Position numbers and translations under genes: made by a program. A stretch of 10,415 nt of DNA. It comes from Bacteriovoracales bacterium (GTDB lineage Bacteria; Bdellovibrionota; Bacteriovoracia; Bacteriovoracales; Bacteriovoracaceae). Under the pieces are notes generated by a model. It saw only the letters and a list, made by a program, of their open reading frames with translations, made no database searches and was not told where the DNA came from. The stretch lies in contig SKGZ01000282.1 of assembly GCA_007117175.1 (NCBI GenBank), positions 1-10,415 of the forward strand, given 5' to 3'. This document shows, piece by piece, positions 1 through 6,670 of this stretch; within the stretch, counting starts at the first letter, position 1; the number at the start of each line of letters is the position of its first letter.

Positions 1-680
1 GGTTGGGAAGGGCCAAGTTGCAAGAGATCATTAATCACTAAAACTTGTCCGTCGGTCCCTCGGCCGGAGCCGATACCAATAGTGGGAATAGAGAGGTTTT
101 GGCTGATTTCTTTGGCTAAGTTTTCCTCCACGCACTCTAAGACCAAGGCAAAGACACCCGCATTTTGAAGTGCTTGAGCACTCTTGATAAGTTCTTGAGC
201 TTGCTCTTCATTTTTACCATGGGTGTAATATCCTCCCAGTTGATGAACAGATTGAGGTTGCAAGCCAATATGTCCCATAATAGGAACGCCATTTTGAATT
301 AAGCGTTCAATCAGCTCTAATAAGTAGGGACTGCTGCCCTCTAATTTAAGAGCCTCCACTGAAGTTTTCTGAAAAAGTTCAATGGCGTTTTGCAGACCTT
401 TTTCAAAACTAGCATAAGTGCCAAAGGGAAGATCAGCGATGACAAATTTATCGCTAGCACCTCTTTTGACTGCCGCTGAAAAAGTGATCATCTCGTTCAG
501 GCTGACTGGAATGGTATTGGGATAACCCAGCATGACATTTCCTAGACTGTCTCCTACTAAAATGAGGTCCAGTTCCGTTTCATTAAGTATTTGAGCTGTT
601 TGAAAGTCATAGCAAGTAAGCATCTCAATGCTTCTTTGATTTTTAAGTTTTTGGATAGTTCTGACATTAAGTTTTTTCAT
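1..680 (-). CDS. panB: 3-methyl-2-oxobutanoate hydroxymethyltransferase (ketopantoate hydroxymethyltransferase), 3' end missing
   Basis: PanB transfers a hydroxymethyl group from 5,10-methylene-tetrahydrofolate to 2-ketoisovalerate to give ketopantoate, the first committed step of pantothenate and CoA synthesis in the cytoplasm. The visible 226 residues cover most of the usual ~265. They show the family signatures in order: TCYD (22-25), VGDSLG (42-47, Mg ligand Asp44), ADLPFG (82-87, Asp83), KLEG (112-115, Lys112 and Glu114), GHIGLQPQ (136-143) and LECV (181-184, with Glu182 matching E. coli Glu181), then IGIGSG and the TDGQ motif. All expected active-site residues are present. The ATG at 680 lies inside the stop codon of the upstream KARI-like gene (ATGA, 677-680) and has no clear Shine-Dalgarno site, so translation is probably coupled. 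The gene leaves the window at base 1, with about 40 C-terminal residues unseen. Confidence 0.97.
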   Translation of the reverse strand, partial: MKKLNVRTIQKLKNQRSIEMLTCYDFQTAQILNETELDLILVGDSLGNVMLGYPNTIPVSLNEMITFSAAVKRGASDKFVIADLPFGTYASFEKGLQNAIELFQKTSVEALKLEGSSPYLLELIERLIQNGVPIMGHIGLQPQSVHQLGGYYTHGKNEEQAQELIKSAQALQNAGVFALVLECVEENLAKEISQNLSIPTIGIGSGRGTDGQVLVINDLLQLGPSQ

Positions 681-1606
681 GATTGGGACTCATTCATTTG
701 TTGATACATCTTTTGTAAAGGACTTTGTTGCCAATATTCTTCTACTTGATTCTGAATCTCTTTAAAAGACATTTTTTGAATTTTTTGATCAAAGCTTCCA
801 TCTTTAATTTCACGGTGCAGCTCTTCCATTAATTTCTCAGTCTCTTGCTTATTGTACTTTTGATTGTATTGCTGTGAGCCCATTAAAGCATTGGGACTAA
901 TCATTTTGAAAAATTCTTTTGGTCCTTTGGCCTTTAAAACATCGGCGATCAAGAAAAATTCGTGCCATGTCTCTAAATAGGCTAAGTGGTTGGGAATACC
1001 TTTTTGAATAAGAAAATTATAGTTTTGTTCAATCAGAGTGGGCAGTGCTCCACAAAGTAAACTTTGTTCAGAAAAAAGATCGCAGCAAGTTTCTTCTTCA
1101 AAGCTGACTGGGTAGGGATTTTGGATTCCAATGGCAGCAGCTAACTCTTTCAAAAAACTTTCTGATTGTTTGGGATTTTGACTGTGCTCAGTGGAGAAGA
1201 CTGCTTGGATATTTTGTTGATTGAGATAATCTTTCCTCATAGCACTGGCAATTGACTTAGGGGCAAGCAGTAGGTGCTCAAATTGATTAAATTTTTGATC
1301 AAGTTTAAGTGTGTGAACAGAGTGGCCATGGGCGTAGATGATTTTAGCTGCTTTTGGCAGGTGGTCTTGGTGCTTGTTTAGAAACTCAAGGTGATTTTGG
1401 TCGGGAATGAGCAGAGCAAAATTTTGATACTGGGCCAATTGGCTGGCCTTAACAGTGCTGAGTCCCTGTTGAACTGGAAAATTTGCCTTATGACTGCCGG
1501 CTCGCAAGTAGATTTTGCAGGGGTAGTGAGAGTCGCGCAAATTACAGGCCCAACTTTGAGCTTGATTTCCCCAACCAACAATAATTAATGTTTTGTCTTC
1601 TTTCAT
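677..1606 (-). CDS. Divergent ketol-acid reductoisomerase (IlvC) homologue; likely ketopantoate reductase
   Basis: This 309-residue protein has the length and layout of a class I KARI: an N-terminal Rossmann domain and one helical knotted domain. The dinucleotide loop is GWGNQAQ (11-17), where the third Gly of typical KARI is Ala16, followed by NLRDS and an LRAGS loop that would suit NADPH. Typical KARI residues retained are Asp69 (IPDQ), His93 (AHGH), Lys117 (APK), the metal ligands Asp176 and Glu180 in EEETCCDLFSEQ, Glu212 and Glu216 (ETWHE), and Ser237. The usual GPG after APK is lost (SIA here), and the C-terminal end is diverged. KARI normally makes dihydroxy acids for valine and isoleucine. 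Known KARIs, such as IlvC of E. coli and Corynebacterium, also reduce ketopantoate to pantoate. Being first in a translationally coupled pair with panB, it is best read as the step after PanB; that role is inference. The start codon has only a weak GGA site before it. Confidence 0.87.
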   Translation of the reverse strand: MKEDKTLIIVGWGNQAQSWACNLRDSHYPCKIYLRAGSHKANFPVQQGLSTVKASQLAQYQNFALLIPDQNHLEFLNKHQDHLPKAAKIIYAHGHSVHTLKLDQKFNQFEHLLLAPKSIASAMRKDYLNQQNIQAVFSTEHSQNPKQSESFLKELAAAIGIQNPYPVSFEEETCCDLFSEQSLLCGALPTLIEQNYNFLIQKGIPNHLAYLETWHEFFLIADVLKAKGPKEFFKMISPNALMGSQQYNQKYNKQETEKLMEELHREIKDGSFDQKIQKMSFKEIQNQVEEYWQQSPLQKMYQQMNESQS

Positions 1607-1629
1607 TTTCTATCCAAGTAATAGCCTCA

Positions 1630-1659
1630 ACAATAACAAAAAAAGATGGGGTGGGTAAA
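1630..1659 (-). promoter_or_regulatory. Possible promoter of the KARI-like/panB unit
   Basis: On the minus strand TTTACC (1654-1659) and TATTGT (1630-1635) are separated by 18 bases and lie 24 bases or more upstream of the KARI-like start codon. Both hexamers depart from consensus, so this is only the best candidate in the spacer. It would be divergent from the stronger promoter at 1693-1720. Confidence 0.3.
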
Positions 1660-1692
1660 GATTTCTCCATTTGCAGCCTATTTTTCCCTTCA

Positions 1693-1720
1693 TTGACCCT
1701 GATGCTGATCGTTTTATAAT
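1693..1720 (+). promoter_or_regulatory. Sigma70-type promoter for the coiled-coil/HEAT gene pair
   Basis: TTGACC (1693-1698) and a perfect TATAAT (1715-1720) are separated by 16 bases. Transcription would start near 1727, giving a leader of about 25 bases before the GTG at 1752. This is the closest match to the sigma70 consensus in the window. Confidence 0.8.
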
Positions 1721-1737
1721 AGTGGGAGTGGACCTAT

Positions 1738-1744
1738 GGAGGGG
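1738..1744 (+). promoter_or_regulatory. Strong ribosome binding site fixing a GTG start
   Basis: GGAGGGG sits 7 bases before the GTG at 1752. The first in-frame ATG lies about 277 codons further on, so this site decides the start. A near-identical stretch, TATGGAGGGG, precedes the lipoprotein at 8100. Confidence 0.85.
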
Positions 1745-1751
1745 TTAAATC

Positions 1752-2783
1752 GTGGAAAATATTTTTAGATTTATTGATTTTCACAGCACTCATTTTCTAG
1801 TGATTGGCGCCAGTAGCTTATTTTTCATTGGTTTGGCCTTCATTGCTCTGTGGGTTTATAACCGCCAAAAATTTCAAAATCTCAAGCACCAAATTCCGGC
1901 CAGCGTTGTTCATAGTTATTTAGACTCCATTATTCAAAATTCAACGGCACTTAAGTCCAATCTTTTTAGAGGGCTAGCTGGAGAAGCTCCAGTGGATATT
2001 ATCAGCCCTAAAGTTGTTCCGACCAGTCAGTTGGTGGGAGGAGAAGTTAAGCAGGGTGGAGTTTCAGTAGAAGAGCTCAATCAAAAAAATGCTCATATTG
2101 CCACACTCAAGAGCCAATTAGCAGATAAGACTCAGGTGATTAGTGACCTAGAGGCTAAAATTGAAGAGTTGTTGAGTCAACAACAGACTCAACAGCAGGC
2201 GCTAGCTTCAACTACTGAAGTAGATTCCCAGCAAACCGCAGCACTGACTGCACAGCTCAGTCAAGTGACTCAAGAACGTGATGAGTATAAAGCAAGACTG
2301 GATGAGTATAGTATTATTGAGGACGACTTGGCCCAACTCAAAAGATTGCAAGAAGAAAATGAGCATTTAAAAAGATCGCTACAAGCAGGATCTGCGCCAA
2401 TGCCGGTTGCTGAGGAAGAAACGGCCATTGACGAGGAACCAGTTGCTGAAAGTGATTCTGTGGAAGAGGTCGCCACATCTGCTCATGATGAAGATGGCGC
2501 TGAGGAAGTGATCGATGAAATTGTTGCAGCAGTTGAGGAGAATGAACAGCAAGAGCAGCAGCAAGAGCAGCCAGTGGCAATGGAAGCTCAAACTCCTGAT
2601 CCATTAGCGGAAATGGATGAGACTCAAGGTCATGATGGTTCAGAAGATGAATTACCAGAAAATGACAATGTAATAGAGATGCAGTCGGCTAGAGAAGAGC
2701 AAAACAATCAACAATCAGCCAAAGCTGAAAATCCAGAACAATTAGAGGATTTACTTTCAGAGTTTGAAAAAATGCTCGGCTAG
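1752..2783 (+). CDS. Membrane-anchored coiled-coil protein with long acidic tail, function unknown
   Basis: I do not recognise a family. The 343 residues start at GTG, supported by the GGAGGGG site. Residues about 14-36 form one hydrophobic segment followed by a basic stretch (NRQK), suggesting a single helix with the bulk of the protein in the cytoplasm. Residues about 48-104 are a linker of mixed composition. Residues about 105-210 have heptad-like spacing rich in Leu, Glu, Gln and Lys, as in a coiled coil. Residues about 219-326 are dominated by Glu, Asp and Gln and look disordered. The last 16 residues (328-343) are again amphipathic, with ordered-looking Leu, Phe and Met spacing, like a short docking helix. 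It heads a two-gene unit with the exported HEAT protein 14 bases downstream. A scaffold or polar tether would fit, but nothing in the sequence proves it. Confidence 0.88.
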   Translation: MENIFRFIDFHSTHFLVIGASSLFFIGLAFIALWVYNRQKFQNLKHQIPASVVHSYLDSIIQNSTALKSNLFRGLAGEAPVDIISPKVVPTSQLVGGEVKQGGVSVEELNQKNAHIATLKSQLADKTQVISDLEAKIEELLSQQQTQQQALASTTEVDSQQTAALTAQLSQVTQERDEYKARLDEYSIIEDDLAQLKRLQEENEHLKRSLQAGSAPMPVAEEETAIDEEPVAESDSVEEVATSAHDEDGAEEVIDEIVAAVEENEQQEQQQEQPVAMEAQTPDPLAEMDETQGHDGSEDELPENDNVIEMQSAREEQNNQQSAKAENPEQLEDLLSEFEKMLG

Positions 2784-2795
2784 AGTACACTAGCC
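2778..2795 (+). promoter_or_regulatory. Intercistronic hairpin covering a stop codon
   Basis: GGCTAG and CTAGCC are a perfect 6-base inverted repeat with a 6-base loop. The TAG stop of the coiled-coil gene forms the 3' half of the left arm. The right arm ends two bases before the ATG of the HEAT gene at 2798. There is no T-run after it, so it is not an intrinsic terminator. A ribosome ending at the stop would melt it, so it may make HEAT translation depend on the upstream gene. Confidence 0.5.
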
Positions 2796-2797
2796 AT

Positions 2798-3535
2798 ATG
2801 AAGCTTTCTTTAATTCTTTTAGTATTGCCACTTTTTTCTTATGGAGCCTACGAGGTGGGACCAGCTAAAATAGAGACGCAGCTTGAAAAGTTATTTTTAA
2901 TTCCTACAGATAAACCAACTAAAGAAAAAAAATTAAAGGATGCAGTGCTTGAAGCAGATAATAAGGCTGTTCCAATTTTAATTAAGGTTTTGAAAAGCCC
3001 CGTTTATCCAGAGGTGAATCGATGGCATGCCATGTTTTTATTAACACGTTTAATGGGGGATAAGGCAGCTCCTTATATTGCTCAGTATTTGCAGCATCCT
3101 ATGTGGACCTTGAGGTTAGCGGCCTTAAAGTGCTTATTAATCTTAGATAAAAAAGAATATGAAAACCTTTATCGTAAGCGACTTTATGACCCTGCTTTAG
3201 TTGTTCGCCAGCAAGCCCTCGATAATATCGTTCAGCTTAAAATTGAAAAAGCCGGTGATGATATTTGGAAAATGCTTTTTCATAAAAAAAACTATATCAT
3301 TGACCAAAAAGGCAAAGCTAAGAGAACGGATATTGTTGCTAAAATTATTCGATCTTTAGGTGATTTATCCTATGAAAAGGCAAAGGATCCCTTGGTAAGG
3401 CTAATACAAAAAAATGATTATCAAGACTTAGTGCAGGCTATTGATTATAGCTTGCAAAAAATGACAGGAATTCAATCTCCTAAGACTGTAAGTGAGAAAA
3501 AAACTTTTTGGTCTCAGCAGTTGAAAAGTCTTTAA
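2798..3535 (+). CDS. Exported HEAT-repeat protein, function unknown
   Basis: The 245-residue product has a short signal peptide (MKLS, then a Leu-rich core at residues 4-13, probable cleavage near Gly16/Ala17), so the mature protein is likely periplasmic or secreted. From about residue 45 to 225 it is made of helical pairs of HEAT/PBS-lyase-repeat type: AVPILIKVLKS (58-68), APYIAQYLQHP with TLRLAALKCLL (91-114), DPALVVRQQALDNI (131-144) and KDPLVRLIQK (196-205). HEAT solenoids generally bind other proteins and carry no catalysis. The ATG follows the upstream stop by 14 bases, mostly hairpin, and has no good Shine-Dalgarno site, so it probably relies on coupling to the coiled-coil gene. Its stop overlaps the convergent lipoprotein gene by 4 bases. 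The partner is unknown. Confidence 0.83.
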   Translation: MKLSLILLVLPLFSYGAYEVGPAKIETQLEKLFLIPTDKPTKEKKLKDAVLEADNKAVPILIKVLKSPVYPEVNRWHAMFLLTRLMGDKAAPYIAQYLQHPMWTLRLAALKCLLILDKKEYENLYRKRLYDPALVVRQQALDNIVQLKIEKAGDDIWKMLFHKKNYIIDQKGKAKRTDIVAKIIRSLGDLSYEKAKDPLVRLIQKNDYQDLVQAIDYSLQKMTGIQSPKTVSEKKTFWSQQLKSL

Positions 3536-4062
3536 TCGTCAATAAATTCTTCGATCGCTTCTTTTTCTTTTTGCTTCTGCAATCCTTCGATTTCCTGCTC
3601 GATGGCAATCACTCGACCAATTCGATAGAGCAGTGTTTTTTCTAGAATATTATCATTTTCAGTGGCACTCCAGCCTTCAAGGAAATCTCTTTCGACCACT
3701 TGTCTTTTATAAATGCTGACTCGTCCAACTTCTTGCCCTCCCAGCGTTCCTTTGCTGACGTTGACAACCAATTTGAAGCGAGCACTTTGAACACTTTGCG
3801 ATTGGTCAAAGGAGTCAGAAAAGTTAAGTTGAGCGGTGTTTTCTATCCATCTAGTTTTAATGATTCCAGCCTCATTATTTTGCTCTTCAATATCAAACTG
3901 GCTTAAAACAGCAACAGTGGCACTCCAAGTTGTTTGATAATTGGCACGGTAAACTCGATTGGGAATGCGAAGGTCTCTATTGGCTCTTTCAAATTGTTCG
4001 TAAGAAGAGCAGGAAATGAAGAGAAAAAAAAGTAGGTTTTTGCCAATTGTTACCAGATTCAT
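3532..4062 (-). CDS. Small lipoprotein, BamC-like
   Basis: The 176-residue product begins with a short hydrophobic signal ending in LFISC, so Cys18 is the predicted lipidated residue; the lipobox is loose, with Phe rather than Leu/Val/Ile at -3. A pattern resembling BamC/NlpB N-domains follows: a Tyr-Arg-x-x-Tyr-x-x-x-Trp start (38-46), an alternating helix (47-57), then the EAGIIKTRWIE strand (64-74) and a KLVVNVSKG strand (97-105). BamC is an accessory lipoprotein of the outer-membrane beta-barrel assembly machine; this match rests on pattern only and covers one such domain. The last 25 residues are charged and helical. No Shine-Dalgarno site precedes the ATG; a TATTAT box lies only 10 bases upstream, so the message may be nearly leaderless. 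It is divergent from kdsD and overlaps the HEAT gene tail to tail. Confidence 0.72.
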   Translation of the reverse strand: MNLVTIGKNLLFFLFISCSSYEQFERANRDLRIPNRVYRANYQTTWSATVAVLSQFDIEEQNNEAGIIKTRWIENTAQLNFSDSFDQSQSVQSARFKLVVNVSKGTLGGQEVGRVSIYKRQVVERDFLEGWSATENDNILEKTLLYRIGRVIAIEQEIEGLQKQKEKEAIEEFIDD

Positions 4063-4068
4063 TATGAT
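4040..4068 (+). promoter_or_regulatory. Sigma70-type promoter for kdsD
   Basis: TTGCCA (4040-4045) and TATGAT (4063-4068) are 17 bases apart, an optimal spacing. Initiation near 4075 would give a leader of about 34 bases. The -35 box lies inside the first codons of the divergent lipoprotein gene, so the two genes share control DNA. Confidence 0.7.
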
Positions 4069-4072
4069 TAGA

Positions 4073-4078
4073 ATAATA
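4073..4078 (-). promoter_or_regulatory. Possible -10 box of the BamC-like lipoprotein gene
   Basis: The minus strand reads TATTAT, ending 10 bases before the ATG at 4062; a start about 7 bases further on would leave a leader of only about 4 bases. The -35 region 17 bases upstream (TTCTTT) is poor. The box lies between the kdsD -10 element and the kdsD start codon. Confidence 0.3.
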
Positions 4079-4108
4079 ACAGTCTATCGCAAATAAAAGA
4101 AGAGCTAT

Positions 4109-5116
4109 ATGGATTATTTATCACTCTTTCAAGATGTTCTTTCTCAAGAAGCGCAGGCCATTGATCTGGCTAAAAAGAGGGTGACTCAACAGCAGATAGA
4201 TAAAATGATAGCCCTATACGATCGTCTCATCCTAAGTGGAGGAGATCTTTATATTTGTGGTGTTGGAAAGTCAGGGCTCATTGCTGATAAAATTGCTGCC
4301 ACCTTCTCTTCACTAGGGTTGCCTTCTTATTTTTTGCATCCCACTGAAGCCTTGCATGGAGATCTAGGTAGAATTAACTCCCATGACGCTATGATCTTTA
4401 TTAGTAAATCAGGTAGTACTGAAGAGATTTTAAAATTAATGCCTTATCTTCCCATCACTAAGGAAAACTGGATAGCGCTGGTAGGAAATGTTAAAAGTGA
4501 AATTGCTCAAAAGTGTTCAATTCTTTTAGATGCCAGTGTGGAGAAAGAAGCGTGCTTGAATAATTTAGCACCCACCACCAGTTCAACTCTTGCTCTGGCC
4601 ATTGGTGATGCGATGGGAGTAGTTTTTGAAAAATACCGGGGTGTTTCTAGTGATAAGTTTGCTAAAAATCATCCAGCAGGCTTGCTTGGAAAAACTTTGA
4701 ATTTAAAGGTCGAGAGCTTACTTGTTCCCATGGAACAGGTGGGACAGGTTCAACCATCTGAAAACTTAGCACAAGCAATCTTGCAGATGACAAGATATCC
4801 CACGGGAATTTGCTGTGTGGTTAATCTCAATCAGGAGTTACTGGGAATTATTGTGGAGGGAGACATCAGGCGTGCTTTAGGTCAAGATGAGTCAGCTTTG
4901 CAAAAATCAGTTGACCTTTTGATGAACGCGAATCCAATTGTATTGAAAAAAACTGATTTGGCTTTCGATGCATTAAGGATCATGGAATCTGGCCAGAGAT
5001 TGATTTCAGTCGCTCCTGTTTTAGAAGGAAAAAAACTCTTAGGAGTCATTCGCTTGCACGATTTACTTAAAGAGGGATTTTCTGTTCGTGTAGCTGGCAA
5101 TCAAGAGGATAAGTAA
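4109..5116 (+). CDS. kdsD: D-arabinose 5-phosphate isomerase (SIS domain plus two CBS domains)
   Basis: The enzyme interconverts D-ribulose 5-phosphate and D-arabinose 5-phosphate, the first step toward Kdo of LPS, in the cytoplasm. The 335 residues match the usual ~328. The SIS domain (about 35-200) has GVGKSGLIADK (51-61), HPTEALHGDLG (77-87), SKSGSTEE (99-106), the LAPTTSST loop (153-160) and FAKNHPAG (184-191). The four residues corresponding to the E. coli catalytic set are present: Lys54, Glu106, Glu147 and His188. Two CBS domains follow: about 201-260, with the VEGDIRRAL motif, and about 268-325, ending in the HDLL motif. The start has a close AGAAGAG site (4098-4104). The paralogue GutQ has the same architecture, so kdsD is the general reading. 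The last 54 bases overlap the 3' end of lnt on the other strand. Confidence 0.96.
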   Translation: MDYLSLFQDVLSQEAQAIDLAKKRVTQQQIDKMIALYDRLILSGGDLYICGVGKSGLIADKIAATFSSLGLPSYFLHPTEALHGDLGRINSHDAMIFISKSGSTEEILKLMPYLPITKENWIALVGNVKSEIAQKCSILLDASVEKEACLNNLAPTTSSTLALAIGDAMGVVFEKYRGVSSDKFAKNHPAGLLGKTLNLKVESLLVPMEQVGQVQPSENLAQAILQMTRYPTGICCVVNLNQELLGIIVEGDIRRALGQDESALQKSVDLLMNANPIVLKKTDLAFDALRIMESGQRLISVAPVLEGKKLLGVIRLHDLLKEGFSVRVAGNQEDK

Positions 5117-6652
5117 ATTCATAATTAAGAAAATCCAATCACCGTAAAGCTGATAAAGACTAGGTTGATGGTCAAAAAGTGGTAAGGAAAAGTCTAGATT
5201 TTCTTGAGAGTTTATTTCTGTGTATTTTAAAATTTCTCCATAACGGTTAATGATTGCACTTATCCCCGTATTGGTAGCCCGAACGATTGGCATTGAAAAC
5301 TCTAAGGCACGCCAGCGAGCCAGAAAAAGGTGTTGGTAAGGTTCAGCAGTTTTTCCATACCATGAGTCATTAGTTAGGTTGGTGATAAATTGTGGCCATT
5401 GACCATATTGATCATAGCTTGCATTAAGGTAGTTTCTTAAGTAATGGGGCTTGAGAATTTCATAGCAGATGGGAGTAATAGTTCTAAACTGATTTTTGAT
5501 TAAAAAGCTATTTTGATGAGCTCCCTGAGCAAAAAGAGAAACACCTGGAAAATATTTTCTAAGCTGAGGGTTAAAGCGTCCGAAAGGAAGTGTCTCTCCA
5601 AACATTAAGAGGATGTTTTTATGATAGACATCTAAAAATCCTTCTTTGGGATCAAAGTGAAAAACGGAATTATACTCTGTGGTGAGATTATTTCTTGATT
5701 TTTGTAATTGGCCTGTGTCATAGCCTCCAGTTAACAATTGAGCTTGATGAAATTGTATAATTTCTTGCATCAGTAGAGGCACTTGTTGTTTTGCAGTGGA
5801 TAATTGATCAGTATTAAGATTATAGGGATAAGCTGTCTCAGGCCAAATGATTAGATCAATTTTATGATCAGACTCTTTTTGACTCAGTTTTAGGTAGCGT
5901 TCTGAGACTTCTTGTAGAGATTCTATACTTCCGAGTTCCGATTGAATCTTGAGAAAATTTCCAATATTGGCCTGGACTATTCTTAGGTTTAAGTTTTGTG
6001 TTGGTTGCAGATCCTTTGACTGAAATAATGGCAAAAGGCTTATGGAGATCAGAGCAGTTATTGCCAGTAATTGTTTTTGTAAATGAAAGCGAAAGTGAAA
6101 CTTGGCAAAAAACAAGGCGATAGCCCAATAGAGAATAAAGCTATAAAAGAGACTACCTATCATACTTGAAAATGTTAATAATTGCCCTAGCGGTAGTAAG
6201 CTTTGTCCTAATGGAACAGGAAAAATCTGCGGAGTGTAGTGATCAAGCCAAGTTAAGATTGAACTGTATAAGATAATCCTAAAAGAGAGAGGCAGTGAGT
6301 AGCGATTAAGCCATCTTATGATCAATAAGGATAAATAAAGTTGTGGGCGAACAATCAAGGCAAATATAAAGAGTGCGACAAAAGACCAAAAGCTATGTAG
6401 CCCTGCAAAAACCTGAAGTGTGTAATTTAGCCAATAAAATCCAGCAAAAGTATGTCCTAGATTAAAAAGATAGATAAGCAAAAGACTTCTTTTATATTCA
6501 TGAAAAGAACGACTCAAAAGAAGAACTAATCCAATCAGTCCCAAAGGAGCAAAAGGAAAGAAACCTTGAAATAAGAAATTAGGATAGCCTAAGGTAAAAA
6601 TAACTCCAGCCAGAAACGACATCAATAAGCTAAGAAGAAAAGAATCTCTCAT
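5063..6652 (-). CDS. lnt: Apolipoprotein N-acyltransferase
   Basis: Lnt adds the third acyl chain to the N-terminal cysteine of lipoproteins at the periplasmic face of the inner membrane. The 529 residues (E. coli 512) hold a bundle of hydrophobic helices in residues 1-210, then a nitrilase-fold catalytic domain (about 222-490) and a final membrane helix (about 503-520). The triad is visible: Glu272 in the IIWPETAYP motif, Lys345 in YHKNILLMFGE, and Cys396 in TPICYE. The NLTNDSWYG (425-433) and RATNTGISA (458-466) signatures are also intact. The gene follows the subtilase stop by 18 bases. The only Shine-Dalgarno-like bases (AAGAAG) abut the ATG and an in-frame TAA lies just upstream, so initiation may depend on coupling. 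The last 17 codons plus stop overlap kdsD; they include the end of the last helix and a basic tail, so the overlap is probably genuine. Confidence 0.97.
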   Translation of the reverse strand: MRDSFLLSLLMSFLAGVIFTLGYPNFLFQGFFPFAPLGLIGLVLLLSRSFHEYKRSLLLIYLFNLGHTFAGFYWLNYTLQVFAGLHSFWSFVALFIFALIVRPQLYLSLLIIRWLNRYSLPLSFRIILYSSILTWLDHYTPQIFPVPLGQSLLPLGQLLTFSSMIGSLFYSFILYWAIALFFAKFHFRFHLQKQLLAITALISISLLPLFQSKDLQPTQNLNLRIVQANIGNFLKIQSELGSIESLQEVSERYLKLSQKESDHKIDLIIWPETAYPYNLNTDQLSTAKQQVPLLMQEIIQFHQAQLLTGGYDTGQLQKSRNNLTTEYNSVFHFDPKEGFLDVYHKNILLMFGETLPFGRFNPQLRKYFPGVSLFAQGAHQNSFLIKNQFRTITPICYEILKPHYLRNYLNASYDQYGQWPQFITNLTNDSWYGKTAEPYQHLFLARWRALEFSMPIVRATNTGISAIINRYGEILKYTEINSQENLDFSLPLFDHQPSLYQLYGDWIFLIMNLLILLIASYTNRKSLFK

Positions 6653-6670
6653 CTTCTTAATTTAAACAAA

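Noticed and set aside
1378..1588. Open frames on the plus strand within the KARI-like gene
   Set aside because: They lie wholly inside a gene with family support, have no ribosome binding site and no recognisable product.
677..1606. Calling this gene ilvC of valine/isoleucine synthesis
   Set aside because: The family match is clear, but the coupling to panB, the lost GPG and the diverged C-terminus make the canonical role unsafe; I left the symbol empty.
2270..2604. Long minus-strand frames opposite the coiled-coil gene
   Set aside because: Their Leu/Ser-rich products simply mirror the Glu/Gln-rich codons of the sense strand.
2778..2795. Intrinsic terminator after the coiled-coil gene
   Set aside because: The stem is only 6 pairs and is followed directly by a start codon rather than a T-run.
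2925..2934. Run of A within the HEAT gene as a phase-variation tract
   Set aside because: The run is about eight bases in AT-rich DNA, the frame is intact, and nothing suggests it is variable.
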